The notes under the pieces are model-generated. The model was not told the origin of the DNA. It searched no databases and saw nothing but the letters and a program-made list of their open reading frames with translations. Both the position numbers and the translations under genes were made by a program. DNA of 6,881 nucleotides from Pseudomonadota bacterium (GTDB taxonomy: Bacteria > Pseudomonadota > Gammaproteobacteria > Enterobacterales > Enterobacteriaceae): contig JAEYFY010000017.1 of assembly GCA_023454395.1 (NCBI GenBank), positions 1-6,881 on the forward strand, read 5' to 3'. Shown here piece after piece: positions 1 through 6,567 of the stretch (positions are counted from its first letter, which is position 1; every line of letters begins with the position of its first letter).

Positions 1-1239
<1,239 letters not shown>

Positions 1240-1274
1240 TTCTATCTCTGTTGTCTTGAGGTTTAATAGCCACG

Positions 1275-1311
1275 TTGGCAAATATTACTTTTTACTAAGA
1301 GTATTTGCCAA
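1275..1311. repeat. Perfect 10-bp inverted repeat overlapping the zipA promoter
   Basis: TTGGCAAATA at 1275-1284 is the exact reverse complement of TATTTGCCAA at 1302-1311, with a 17-base spacer. No T tract follows on either strand, so it is not a rho-independent terminator. The right arm contains the putative -35 and the left arm covers the end of the -10 and the expected start point. It could be a two-site repressor operator, with arm centres 27 bp apart. It could also form an RNA hairpin if transcribed from further upstream, with CTT/AAG inside the spacer able to extend the stem. A further GCCAAT at 1327-1332 repeats the GCCAAT at 1307-1312 exactly 20 bases away. Confidence 0.7.
1282..1311 (-). 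promoter_or_regulatory. Putative sigma-70 promoter of zipA
   Basis: Reading the minus strand, TTGGCA (1311-1306, 5 of 6 to the -35 consensus) is followed after 18 bases by TAATAT (1287-1282, 4 of 6 to the -10). Transcription would start near 1275, leaving a leader of about 36 bases before the zipA ATG at 1239. This is the best match in the divergent region on this strand; a weaker alternative is TTGCAC-17-TACTCT just upstream. Prediction only. Confidence 0.45.
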
Positions 1312-1423
1312 TGCTCATAAGTGCAAGCCAATACTTAATTTTCTTGTCACAAAGATACACACATCAATCTCTTATGCGCATTTTTTAGACAATTCATGAC
1401 TAGTAAGGCTGATTATCTCCCTA

Positions 1424-1429
1424 TATGAT
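1424..1429 (+). promoter_or_regulatory. Possible -10 element for cysZ
   Basis: TATGAT at 1424-1429 matches 5 of 6 positions of the sigma-70 -10 consensus and lies about 34 bases before the cysZ start. No convincing -35 is seen 16-18 bases upstream (TAGTAA at best). That would fit a promoter needing an activator; cysteine-regulon promoters are CysB-activated in E. coli. A CysB site is not recognisable by eye. Confidence 0.3.
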
Positions 1430-1462
1430 ACTAGCTTGCCCTCACTGGAGAGAATAGGAAGT

Positions 1463-2233
1463 ATGACAAATTTGACAGAAACGAATAAAAATTTAAATGG
1501 ATTTCATTATTTTGCTCTTGGTTGGCGTTTAATTACACGCAAAGGGCTGAAGCGTTTTGTTATCTTACCCTTACTTGCCAATATTATTATTCTCGGAAGC
1601 GCCTTTTGGTGGTTATATGGTCAAATTGGTAGCATGGTCAATTGGATGATGGAAAAAGTTCCTGATTGGTTACAATGGTTGAGTTATTTGATCTGGCCAC
1701 TATCCGTTATTTTTATCTTACTCGTATTCACTTATTTCTTTAGTACTTTAGCCAATATTATCGCTTCTCCGTTTAATGGCTTATTAGCTGAAAAATTAGA
1801 AGGTCAAATAACTGGCGTTACCCCACCCGATACGGGTGTTGCAGGTATATTGAAAGATATTCCACGTATTTTAAAACGTGAGTTAACTAAAATAGCTTAT
1901 TATTTACCTCGCGCTATTGTCTTGTTATTGCTCTATTTTATTCCTGCTATCGGACAAACCGTTGCGCCTGTTTTATGGTTTGCTTTTGGTGCTTGGATGA
2001 TGGCAATTCAATATAATGACTTCCCATTTGATAACCACAAAATATCATTTGCAGCGATGAAATCTTCGCTTAAACAGGATAAATGGAATAATCTTCAATT
2101 TGGTATGGTTATTAATATTTTTACCATGATCCCTATTCTAAATTTAGTCATCATGCCAGTTGCTATCTGTGGTGCAACCGCAATGTGGTGCGATCGTTAT
2201 CGTAAACAGCATGTGCAAGATGGGCAGTGGTAA
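1463..2233 (+). CDS. cysZ: Sulfate transporter CysZ
   Basis: CysZ is an integral inner-membrane protein that mediates sulfate uptake for assimilatory cysteine synthesis. The product is 256 residues from the chosen ATG (E. coli 253). That ATG follows AGGAA at 1456-1460. A TTG nine codons upstream (1436) keeps the frame open but has no family support. Hydrophobic segments lie at about residues 32-52, 73-105, 147-185 and 213-245, consistent with the CysZ fold of transmembrane and half-inserted helices. Conserved family blocks include [10 protein letters not shown] (32-41), [14 protein letters not shown] (67-80), SPFNGLLAE (102-110), TPPDTG (120-125), [20 protein letters not shown] (151-170) and [12 protein letters not shown] (231-242). 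In E. coli cysZ lies directly before cysK; here an opposing gene separates them, so the two cannot share one continuous sense transcript unless it reads through antisense DNA and a terminator. Confidence 0.95.
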   Translation: MTNLTETNKNLNGFHYFALGWRLITRKGLKRFVILPLLANIIILGSAFWWLYGQIGSMVNWMMEKVPDWLQWLSYLIWPLSVIFILLVFTYFFSTLANIIASPFNGLLAEKLEGQITGVTPPDTGVAGILKDIPRILKRELTKIAYYLPRAIVLLLLYFIPAIGQTVAPVLWFAFGAWMMAIQYNDFPFDNHKISFAAMKSSLKQDKWNNLQFGMVINIFTMIPILNLVIMPVAICGATAMWCDRYRKQHVQDGQW

Positions 2234-2263
2234 ACCTCATTTAGTCATATCTCGATAAATATG

Positions 2264-2294
2264 AAAAACCCCGTTTTATTTAAGACGGGGTTTT
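2264..2294. terminator. Bidirectional intrinsic terminator between cysZ and the convergent gene
   Basis: CCCCGTTTT (2269-2277) pairs with AAGACGGGG (2282-2290), allowing one G-T pair, around an ATTT loop. Flanking AAAA (2265-2268) and TTTT (2291-2294) can extend the stem and serve as T tracts on both strands. The plus strand continues T-rich to about 2310. Lying 30 bases after the cysZ stop and about 50 bases past the end of the minus-strand gene, it can terminate both convergent transcripts. Confidence 0.9.
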
Positions 2295-2345
2295 ATTTTA
2301 TGTTTTTTTCTAAAACGTGATGTGGCTTATTTGTTGTTAATCATA

Positions 2346-2876
2346 CTACTCAATTAATGAACGAATATAATCTTTCGTTTCTTCTCTATCCATCGGCTCA
2401 CGCTCATTAATACCCATTTCAAAAATATTTAATGCGCCATCTAGTTTTTCAATTAACTCTTCATCATCTCGAATACAGAAAATATAAGCATTTTCAAACG
2501 GAGTGAGATCGACCAATCGTAACCCTTTTTCTGTCAAAAAGTGGTTAATATATTCCAAATAAGGTAGTTCATAAGGCAACATATAAGGGTCTACACTCGC
2601 CTCATCCCAATCAATATTTTCAACTTGAGATAAAATCAACGCACTCGGTGATTCAGACAAAGAGATGTGCTCTAACGATTTTAGATCAGGAATATCGCCA
2701 AAATATTCTGTCCACTCCACATAATCCATTAATCCTTGAGCTGAGAGTGATTCATATAGCCAATTAAGGACATCTTCTTGAGCATCTGACTCAGGTAAAT
2801 TTTCACGCAAAGCTTGCGCATCTAATTCAGGCACAGCAAGTTCAAGCGCACTAATCAACTCTTCAATGGTTTCCAT
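2346..2876 (-). CDS. Highly acidic protein of unknown function, possibly DUF6630-like
   Basis: I do not recognise this gene with confidence. The chosen ATG (2876-2874) has AGGGGT five to ten bases upstream and gives 176 residues. An in-frame ATG at 2942 would add 22 residues but has no spaced ribosome site. The product has about 43 Asp/Glu against about 10 Lys/Arg, so it is strongly acidic, with no signal peptide or membrane helix. Residues 1-50 look helical (leucine- and glutamate-rich, METIEELISALELAVPEL). Residues 75-155 look like a mixed alpha/beta domain with the segments SALILSQVENIDWDEA (78-93), YLEYINHFLTEKGLRLVDL (106-124) and FENAYIFCI (127-135). That pattern loosely recalls DUF6630 proteins, but this is from memory and unverified. 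It is convergent with cysZ and divergent from cysK, a position with no gene in E. coli, which suggests a lineage-specific insertion. Codon use and AT content look like the neighbours. Confidence 0.85.
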   Translation of the reverse strand: METIEELISALELAVPELDAQALRENLPESDAQEDVLNWLYESLSAQGLMDYVEWTEYFGDIPDLKSLEHISLSESPSALILSQVENIDWDEASVDPYMLPYELPYLEYINHFLTEKGLRLVDLTPFENAYIFCIRDDEELIEKLDGALNIFEMGINEREPMDREETKDYIRSLIE

Positions 2877-3111
2877 TATGACCCCTGTATTTGCAGTAAA
2901 TGTGATTAAAAATAGATTATCAGCCATCAATATACTGTACATCTCTTGATTTATTAATTTGTGAATCGTCTCACTGACTCTTGATTAGAACCTTTTGGAA
3001 TAAAAATATAAAAAAGTTATAAGTATATTCATAAAGCTTATTTCCATCTTTAGTTTGATGGCGTATGGTAATTTCATCTGACCTTATAAAAATCATGTAC
3101 CGAGGATAAAA
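2877..3111. other. Divergent control region between the acidic-protein gene and cysK
   Basis: This 235-base AT-rich stretch has no supported gene. Short open frames across it on the minus strand start without ribosome sites and run antisense into cysK. It must hold the promoters for both flanking genes. On the minus strand GATAAT (complement of 2916-2921) is a possible -10 for the acidic-protein gene, without a clear -35. The cysK promoter candidates are listed separately. In E. coli the cysK promoter is CysB-activated; a CysB site is degenerate and I cannot place one by eye. Confidence 0.5.
2995..3023 (+). promoter_or_regulatory. Putative sigma-70 promoter of cysK
   Basis: TTGGAA (2995-3000, 4 of 6) is separated by 17 bases from TATAAG (3018-3023, 5 of 6). 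The spacer is almost pure A/T. Transcription would begin near 3030 and give a leader of about 82 bases. A second possible -10, TATAAA at 3085-3090, lies nearer the gene but lacks a -35 at 16-18 bases; it could be an activator-dependent start with a leader of about 15 bases. Predictions only. Confidence 0.45.
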
Positions 3112-4065
3112 ATGAGTAAGATTTTCGAAGACAACTCGCAAACTATTGGACACACTCCCTTAATTCGCTTAAAGCATTTCGGAAATGGCAACATTCTGGC
3201 TAAAGTGGAATCTCGTAACCCAAGCTTCAGTGTAAAATGCCGTATCGGTGCCAACATGATTTGGGATGCAGAAAAGAAAGGCATTCTTAAAGAAGGCGTG
3301 GAGCTTGTAGAACCGACTAGTGGTAATACTGGGATTGCGCTGGCTTATGTTGCAGCAGCTCGTGGTTACAAATTAACTCTGACGATGCCAGATACCATGA
3401 GTATCGAACGCCGTAAATTGCTCAAAGCATTAGGTGCTAATTTAGTGCTGACTGAAGGCGCAAAAGGCATGAAAGGTGCCATTGATAAAGCCAATGAAAT
3501 TCGCGATAGCGATCCTAAGCGTTACCTGTTACTACAACAATTTAGTAATCCAGCTAACCCTGAAATTCATGAAAAAACCACAGGCCCAGAAATCTGGAAT
3601 GATACTGATGGTGAAGTCGGTGCTGTTATTGCTGGTGTTGGCACTGGTGGTACGATTACAGGTATTGGTCGCTATTTGAAAAAGACACAAGGTAAAGCAG
3701 TAACTATGGTTGCTGTTGAACCAGCAGGCTCTCCTGTTATCACGCAAGCTTTAGCTGGTGAAGAAATTAAACCGGGTCCACATAAAATCCAAGGTATCGG
3801 AGCTGGCTTTATTCCTGAAAACCTAGATTTATCGTTACTGGATCGTGTTATTCAAATCACTAATGAAGAAGCCTTTGATACTGCTCGTGAACTTATGACT
3901 AAAGAAGGTATTCTTGCTGGTATTTCTTCAGGTGCAGCTATTGCTGCAGCAGTAAAACTGGCAAAAGAGCCAGAATTTGCAAATAAAGAAATTGTGGTTA
4001 TTTTACCTTCTTCAGGTGAGCGTTATTTAAGCACCCCACTTTTCGCTGACATTTCTGATAGCTAA
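3112..4065 (+). CDS. cysK: Cysteine synthase A (O-acetylserine sulfhydrylase A)
   Basis: CysK is a cytoplasmic pyridoxal-phosphate enzyme that converts O-acetyl-L-serine and sulfide to L-cysteine and acetate, the last step of sulfate assimilation. It binds the C-terminus of serine acetyltransferase CysE. The product is 317 residues and close to E. coli CysK along its length. Lys42 in NPSFSVKCR is the Schiff-base lysine. The substrate-binding TSGNTG loop is at 69-74, the phosphate-binding GTGGT loop at 177-181, QGIGAGF at about 227-233, and Ser272 in the SSG motif contacts the pyridine nitrogen. The start has a good ribosome site (GAGGA at 3102-3106, five bases spacing). The C-terminus ends ...LFADISDS, about six residues shorter than E. 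coli (323), beyond the conserved fold. This is type A rather than CysM, judging from [12 protein letters not shown] and overall identity. Confidence 0.97.
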   Translation: MSKIFEDNSQTIGHTPLIRLKHFGNGNILAKVESRNPSFSVKCRIGANMIWDAEKKGILKEGVELVEPTSGNTGIALAYVAAARGYKLTLTMPDTMSIERRKLLKALGANLVLTEGAKGMKGAIDKANEIRDSDPKRYLLLQQFSNPANPEIHEKTTGPEIWNDTDGEVGAVIAGVGTGGTITGIGRYLKKTQGKAVTMVAVEPAGSPVITQALAGEEIKPGPHKIQGIGAGFIPENLDLSLLDRVIQITNEEAFDTARELMTKEGILAGISSGAAIAAAVKLAKEPEFANKEIVVILPSSGERYLSTPLFADISDS

Positions 4066-4096
4066 ATCGCGTCATCTCAATTGTAAAATATTTATT

Positions 4097-4124
4097 AAAA
4101 AAGCACCTCAACGGTGCTTTTTTT
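4097..4124 (+). terminator. Intrinsic terminator of cysK
   Basis: AGCACC (4102-4107) pairs with GGTGCT (4113-4118) around a TCAAC loop, followed by a run of T to 4124. Upstream A residues (4097-4101) can pair with the T run and lengthen the stem. It lies 31 bases after the cysK stop. The last T of the run is also the first base of the CRP-like site that follows. Confidence 0.88.
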
Positions 4125-4139
4125 GTGGTAGAGATCAAA
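4124..4139 (+). promoter_or_regulatory. CRP (cAMP receptor protein) binding site for ptsH P0
   Basis: TGTGG-TAGAGA-TCAAA fits the CRP core TGTGA-N6-TCACA at 8 of 10 positions. Its centre (4131.5) is about 60-61 bases from the start point expected from the -10 at 4180-4185, the class I activation distance. E. coli has a CRP site at the same place directly after the cysK terminator (from memory). It implies ptsHI-crr induction when cAMP is high. Confidence 0.65.
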
Positions 4140-4179
4140 GTTTGTCACCCAAACAGGTGATTTATTTCTTCGAGTTTAG

Positions 4180-4185
4180 TATTTA
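4180..4185 (+). promoter_or_regulatory. Probable -10 of the distal ptsH promoter (P0)
   Basis: TATTTA (4180-4185) matches 4 of 6 of the -10 consensus and gives a start near 4192. No good -35 is present at 4157-4162, as expected for a CRP-dependent promoter. Support comes mainly from its spacing to the CRP-like site and its position just before the Mlc-like operator. A leader of about 200 bases would result. Confidence 0.45.
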
Positions 4186-4192
4186 ATCAATT

Positions 4193-4217
4193 AATTATTT
4201 CGAAGGTCGAAATTAAT
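4193..4217. promoter_or_regulatory. Mlc-type repressor operator
   Basis: ATTTCGA (4197-4203) and TCGAAAT (4207-4213) are perfect 7-bp arms around AGG, flanked by AATT on the left and TAAT on the right. This fits the palindromic Mlc/NagC (ROK family) operator type with AT-rich outer halves and inner CG. It matches my memory of the E. coli ptsH P0 Mlc site at about 21 of 25 positions. Mlc is titrated away from DNA by dephosphorylated EIICB-Glc, so P0 would be derepressed during glucose uptake. It covers roughly +2 to +26 from the predicted P0 start. Confidence 0.7.
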
Positions 4218-4271
4218 CAGAAAATAACCGAGATGACAAAACTAGCTCTTTTATCTTTCTGAACACTATTT

Positions 4272-4300
4272 TTATCAGATGACGCTTTACGACTTAATAT
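4272..4300 (+). promoter_or_regulatory. Candidate internal ptsH promoter (P1-like)
   Basis: TTATCA (4272-4277, 4 of 6) and TAATAT (4295-4300, 4 of 6) are 17 bases apart, giving a start near 4307 and a leader of about 90 bases. Overlapping choices of -10 (TATTAT at 4298) exist. The element lies inside the inverted repeat at 4273-4309. Confidence 0.35.
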
Positions 4301-4309
4301 TATCTGATA
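4273..4309. repeat. 8-bp inverted repeat flanking the candidate P1 promoter
   Basis: TATCAGAT (4273-4280) and ATCTGATA (4302-4309) are exact reverse complements with a 21-base spacer, arm centres 29 bp apart. The left arm covers the candidate -35 and the right arm lies just after the candidate -10. There is no T tract downstream. It could be a paired operator; I recognise no known regulator motif in it. Confidence 0.6.
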
Positions 4310-4335
4310 TTGCTACGCAAAGCAGGACAAATTCA

Positions 4336-4364
4336 TCTACACTTACTAAGTCCTGACTTAATGT
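4336..4364 (+). promoter_or_regulatory. Candidate proximal ptsH promoter
   Basis: TCTACA (4336-4341, 4 of 6) and TAATGT (4359-4364, 3 of 6) are spaced by 17 bases. The start would be near 4371, leaving a leader of about 25 bases including the AAAGGA ribosome site. The spacer contains the palindrome TAAGTC-CT-GACTTA (4347-4360). The consensus match is modest. Confidence 0.3.
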
Positions 4365-4395
4365 GAACAATTGAGTTATAAAAGGAAAAAATCCT

Positions 4396-4653
4396 ATGTA
4401 CCAGCAAGAAGTTACTATTACAGCACCAAACGGCTTACATACTCGTCCTGCAGCACAATTTGTAAAAGAAGCCAAAACATTCTCTTCTGATATCACGCTT
4501 ATCTCTAGTGGTAAATCTGCCAGTGCTAAGAGCCTTTTCAAATTACAAACTTTAGGCTTAACCCAAGGTACTGTTGTAACTATCTCTGCTGAAGGCGAAG
4601 ATGAAAAACAAGCTGTTGAAGCATTGGTAAAATTAATGGCGGAATTAGAGTAA
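4396..4653 (+). CDS. ptsH: Phosphocarrier protein HPr of the sugar phosphotransferase system
   Basis: HPr is a small cytoplasmic protein that takes the phosphoryl group from Enzyme I and passes it to the EIIA domains of all PTS sugars. At 85 residues it equals E. coli HPr in length and differs at only a few positions. The active-site His15 sits in [11 protein letters not shown], and Ser46 in [11 protein letters not shown] is the regulatory-serine position. In Gram-positive bacteria HPr kinase modifies it; enterobacteria lack that kinase. The start is fixed by family identity and by AAAGGA at 4381-4386, nine bases upstream. It is the first gene of ptsH-ptsI-crr and follows the long control region. 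The gap to ptsI (137 bases) is larger than in E. coli and contains a stem-loop. Confidence 0.98.
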   Translation: MYQQEVTITAPNGLHTRPAAQFVKEAKTFSSDITLISSGKSASAKSLFKLQTLGLTQGTVVTISAEGEDEKQAVEALVKLMAELE

Positions 4654-4684
4654 TTCGCGATTAAGTATTAACGCAGTATTTATT

Positions 4685-4704
4685 CCCCTGAAACCACTCA
4701 GGGG
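4685..4704 (+). other. Stem-loop in the ptsH-ptsI gap
   Basis: CCCCTGA (4685-4691) pairs perfectly with TCAGGGG (4698-4704) around an AACCAC loop, 32 bases after the ptsH stop. The following bases (AGTTAATTTC) are not a proper T tract, so it is at best a weak terminator. More likely it is an mRNA-stabilising or processing hairpin that leaves ptsH message in excess over ptsI and crr. The role is inference; the structure is directly visible. Confidence 0.65.
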
Positions 4705-4790
4705 AGTTAATTTCAATGATGATTTTAAAACAACAGTATTTTGCAATCCTATTCTTTTAAGATTATCACCAGCAAGTCGTAGGATAAATT

Positions 4791-6518
4791 ATGATTTCAG
4801 GAATTTTAGCGTCACCCGGTATCGCATTTGGTCAAACCCTTCTTCTCAAAGAAGAACCAATCATCATTAGCCAACGTAAGATCCAAAGTGATGAAATTGA
4901 GAATCAAATCGAACGCTTTAAAGACGGTCGTAACAAATCTGCACAACAACTAGAAATTATTAAAGAGCGTGCTGAGAAGAATCTTGGTGCGGATAAAGCC
5001 GAAATCTTTGAAGGCCATATCATGTTGCTAGAAGATGAAGAGTTAGAACAAGAAATTGTTACTCTTATCAAAAGTGACAAAAAAACGGCTGAAGCTGCTG
5101 TTCAATCTGTTATTGAAGATCAAGCAACCGCATTAGAAGCATTAGATGACGAATATCTAAAAGAGCGTGCGGCTGACGTTCGTGATATTGGTAAACGCTT
5201 AATGCGCAATATCTTAGAGATGCCAATTATCGATTTAAGCGCTATCTCAGAAAAAGTTATTTTAGTTGCAACTGACCTTACCCCTTCTGAAACTGCACAA
5301 TTAAGCTTAGACAACGTATTAGGTTTTATCACTGACTTAGGTGGTAGAACATCTCACACTTCTATCATGGCTCGTTCATTAGAAATTCCAGCTATCGTGG
5401 GAACATCTAATGCGACACAAACCATTAAAAAAGACGATTATCTTGTTCTTGATGCGATTAATAACAAAATCATTATTAATCCATCAGATGAGGAACTCGA
5501 AACATTAAAAGCTATCAAAGAAGAGTACCTGCACGAAAAAGAAGAATTAGCAAAACTCAAAGACTTACCTGCTATTACGCTTGATGGGCATCAAGTTGAA
5601 GTTTGCGCTAATATTGGTACAGTTCGAGATGTTGCTGGTGCAGAACGTAACGGTGCTGAAGGTGTTGGTCTGTATCGTACTGAATTCTTATTTATGGATA
5701 GAGACTCTTTACCAACAGAAGATGAGCAATTCCAAGCCTATAAAGCGGTAGCTGAAGCAGTAGGAAGCCCAGCGGTCATTATTCGTACTATGGATATTGG
5801 TGGCGATAAAGACTTACCTTACATGAACCTACCAAAAGAAGAGAACCCATTCTTAGGCTGGCGTGCAATTCGTATTTGTCTTGACCGTAAAGAGATCCTT
5901 CATCCGCAATTACGTGCTATCTTAAGAGCATCTGCTTTTGGTAAACTACGTATTATGTTTCCAATGATTATCTCTGTTGAAGAGATCCGTGCATTGAAAG
6001 CAGAACTTGAAATACTGAAAAGCCAGCTTCGTGAAGAAAAGAAAGCTTTTGATGAATCTATTGAAGTCGGTGTGATGGTAGAAACCCCAGCCGCAGCAGT
6101 GATGGCTCGTCATATGGCAAAAGAAGTTGACTTTTTTAGTATTGGGACTAACGATCTAACACAATATACTCTGGCTGTAGACCGTGGAAATGAGCTGATA
6201 TCTCATCTATATAATCCAATGTCACCTGCAGTACTCAACCTGATAAAACAGGTGATTGATGCATCACATGCTGAAGGTAAATGGACTGGAATGTGTGGTG
6301 AACTTGCTGGAGATGAACGAGCAACATTGCTCCTTCTCGGCATGGGATTAGATGAGTTTAGTATGAGTGCTATTTCAATTCCTCGCATCAAAAAAGTAAT
6401 TCGTAATGCAAATTACGATGATGCAAGAGCACTAGCAGAGCAAGCACTTGCTCAGCCAACTGCAAAAGAATTGATGGACTTAGTAGAAACTTTTACTAAA
6501 GAAAAGACACTGTGCTAA
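4791..6518 (+). CDS. ptsI: PTS Enzyme I (phosphoenolpyruvate-protein phosphotransferase)
   Basis: Enzyme I starts the PTS relay: it autophosphorylates from PEP and transfers the phosphate to HPr in the cytoplasm, functioning as a dimer. The 575 residues equal E. coli Enzyme I exactly in length. The N-terminal half holds the helical HPr-binding subdomain (about 20-145) and the phosphohistidine domain with [13 protein letters not shown], where His189 is the phosphorylated residue. The linker leads to the C-terminal PEP-binding barrel (about 260-575), with [69 protein letters not shown], and the GMCGELAGD segment with the catalytic cysteine at about 502. All key residues appear intact. The start follows AGGA at 4781-4784 with six bases spacing. 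No full promoter stands out in the gap, so transcription from upstream of ptsH is likely. A 49-base gap separates it from crr. Confidence 0.98.
   Translation: MISGILASPGIAFGQTLLLKEEPIIISQRKIQSDEIENQIERFKDGRNKSAQQLEIIKERAEKNLGADKAEIFEGHIMLLEDEELEQEIVTLIKSDKKTAEAAVQSVIEDQATALEALDDEYLKERAADVRDIGKRLMRNILEMPIIDLSAISEKVILVATDLTPSETAQLSLDNVLGFITDLGGRTSHTSIMARSLEIPAIVGTSNATQTIKKDDYLVLDAINNKIIINPSDEELETLKAIKEEYLHEKEELAKLKDLPAITLDGHQVEVCANIGTVRDVAGAERNGAEGVGLYRTEFLFMDRDSLPTEDEQFQAYKAVAEAVGSPAVIIRTMDIGGDKDLPYMNLPKEENPFLGWRAIRICLDRKEILHPQLRAILRASAFGKLRIMFPMIISVEEIRALKAELEILKSQLREEKKAFDESIEVGVMVETPAAAVMARHMAKEVDFFSIGTNDLTQYTLAVDRGNELISHLYNPMSPAVLNLIKQVIDASHAEGKWTGMCGELAGDERATLLLLGMGLDEFSMSAISIPRIKKVIRNANYDDARALAEQALAQPTAKELMDLVETFTKEKTLC
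6471..6499 (+). promoter_or_regulatory. Possible crr promoter within the 3' end of ptsI
   Basis: TTGATG (6471-6476, 4 of 6) and TACTAA (6494-6499, 3 of 6) lie 17 bases apart inside the last codons of ptsI, giving a start near 6506. E. coli crr has additional promoters inside ptsI, so an internal start here is plausible. The -10 is poor and the region is coding, so chance is a real alternative. Confidence 0.25.
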
Positions 6519-6567
6519 TCGCATTAGCCAGAGCCCGGTCCCAACTACAATAATTAGGAGAAGATTC

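Larger units (their letters stand above)
4066..4395. other. 330-base cysK-ptsH intergenic control region
   Basis: No gene is supported here. In order it holds the cysK terminator, a CRP-like site (4124-4139), a small inverted repeat TCACC-N6-GGTGA (4145-4160), a likely P0 -10 (4180-4185), an Mlc-type operator (4193-4217), a promoter-like pair enclosed by an 8-bp inverted repeat (4272-4309), a second promoter-like pair (4336-4364) carrying a 14-bp palindrome, and the ptsH ribosome site AAAGGA (4381-4386). The overall plan, with a distal CRP/Mlc-controlled promoter and proximal promoters, matches the E. coli ptsH region as I remember it. Confidence 0.7.

Noticed and set aside
1275..1311. Reading the zipA upstream inverted repeat as a rho-independent terminator
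   Set aside because: The arms are mostly AT, and neither strand shows a T run after the stem.
2877..2942. 22-codon N-terminal extension of the acidic protein, hydrophobic enough to suggest a signal peptide
   Set aside because: The upstream ATG has AAGAG directly abutting it with no spacing, while the internal ATG at 2876 has a well-spaced AGGGGT. The extension also lacks an N-terminal positive charge followed by a cleavage site.
2971..3284. Two minus-strand open frames before and across the cysK start
   Set aside because: They run antisense to the certain cysK coding frame or through AT-rich promoter DNA and show no family resemblance.
4259..4272. Cra (FruR) site before ptsH, suggested by CTGAA at 4259-4263
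   Set aside because: Only the left half fits; the bases after CTGAA do not follow the Cra consensus, so a conserved site cannot be claimed.
4362..4377. Second CRP site before ptsH (TGTGA-ACAATT-GAGTT)
   Set aside because: The left half is perfect but the right half does not match TCACA, and the position would overlap the start point of the proximal promoter.
4287..4541. 84-codon minus-strand open frame over ptsH
   Set aside because: It is the antisense shadow of the highly conserved ptsH gene.
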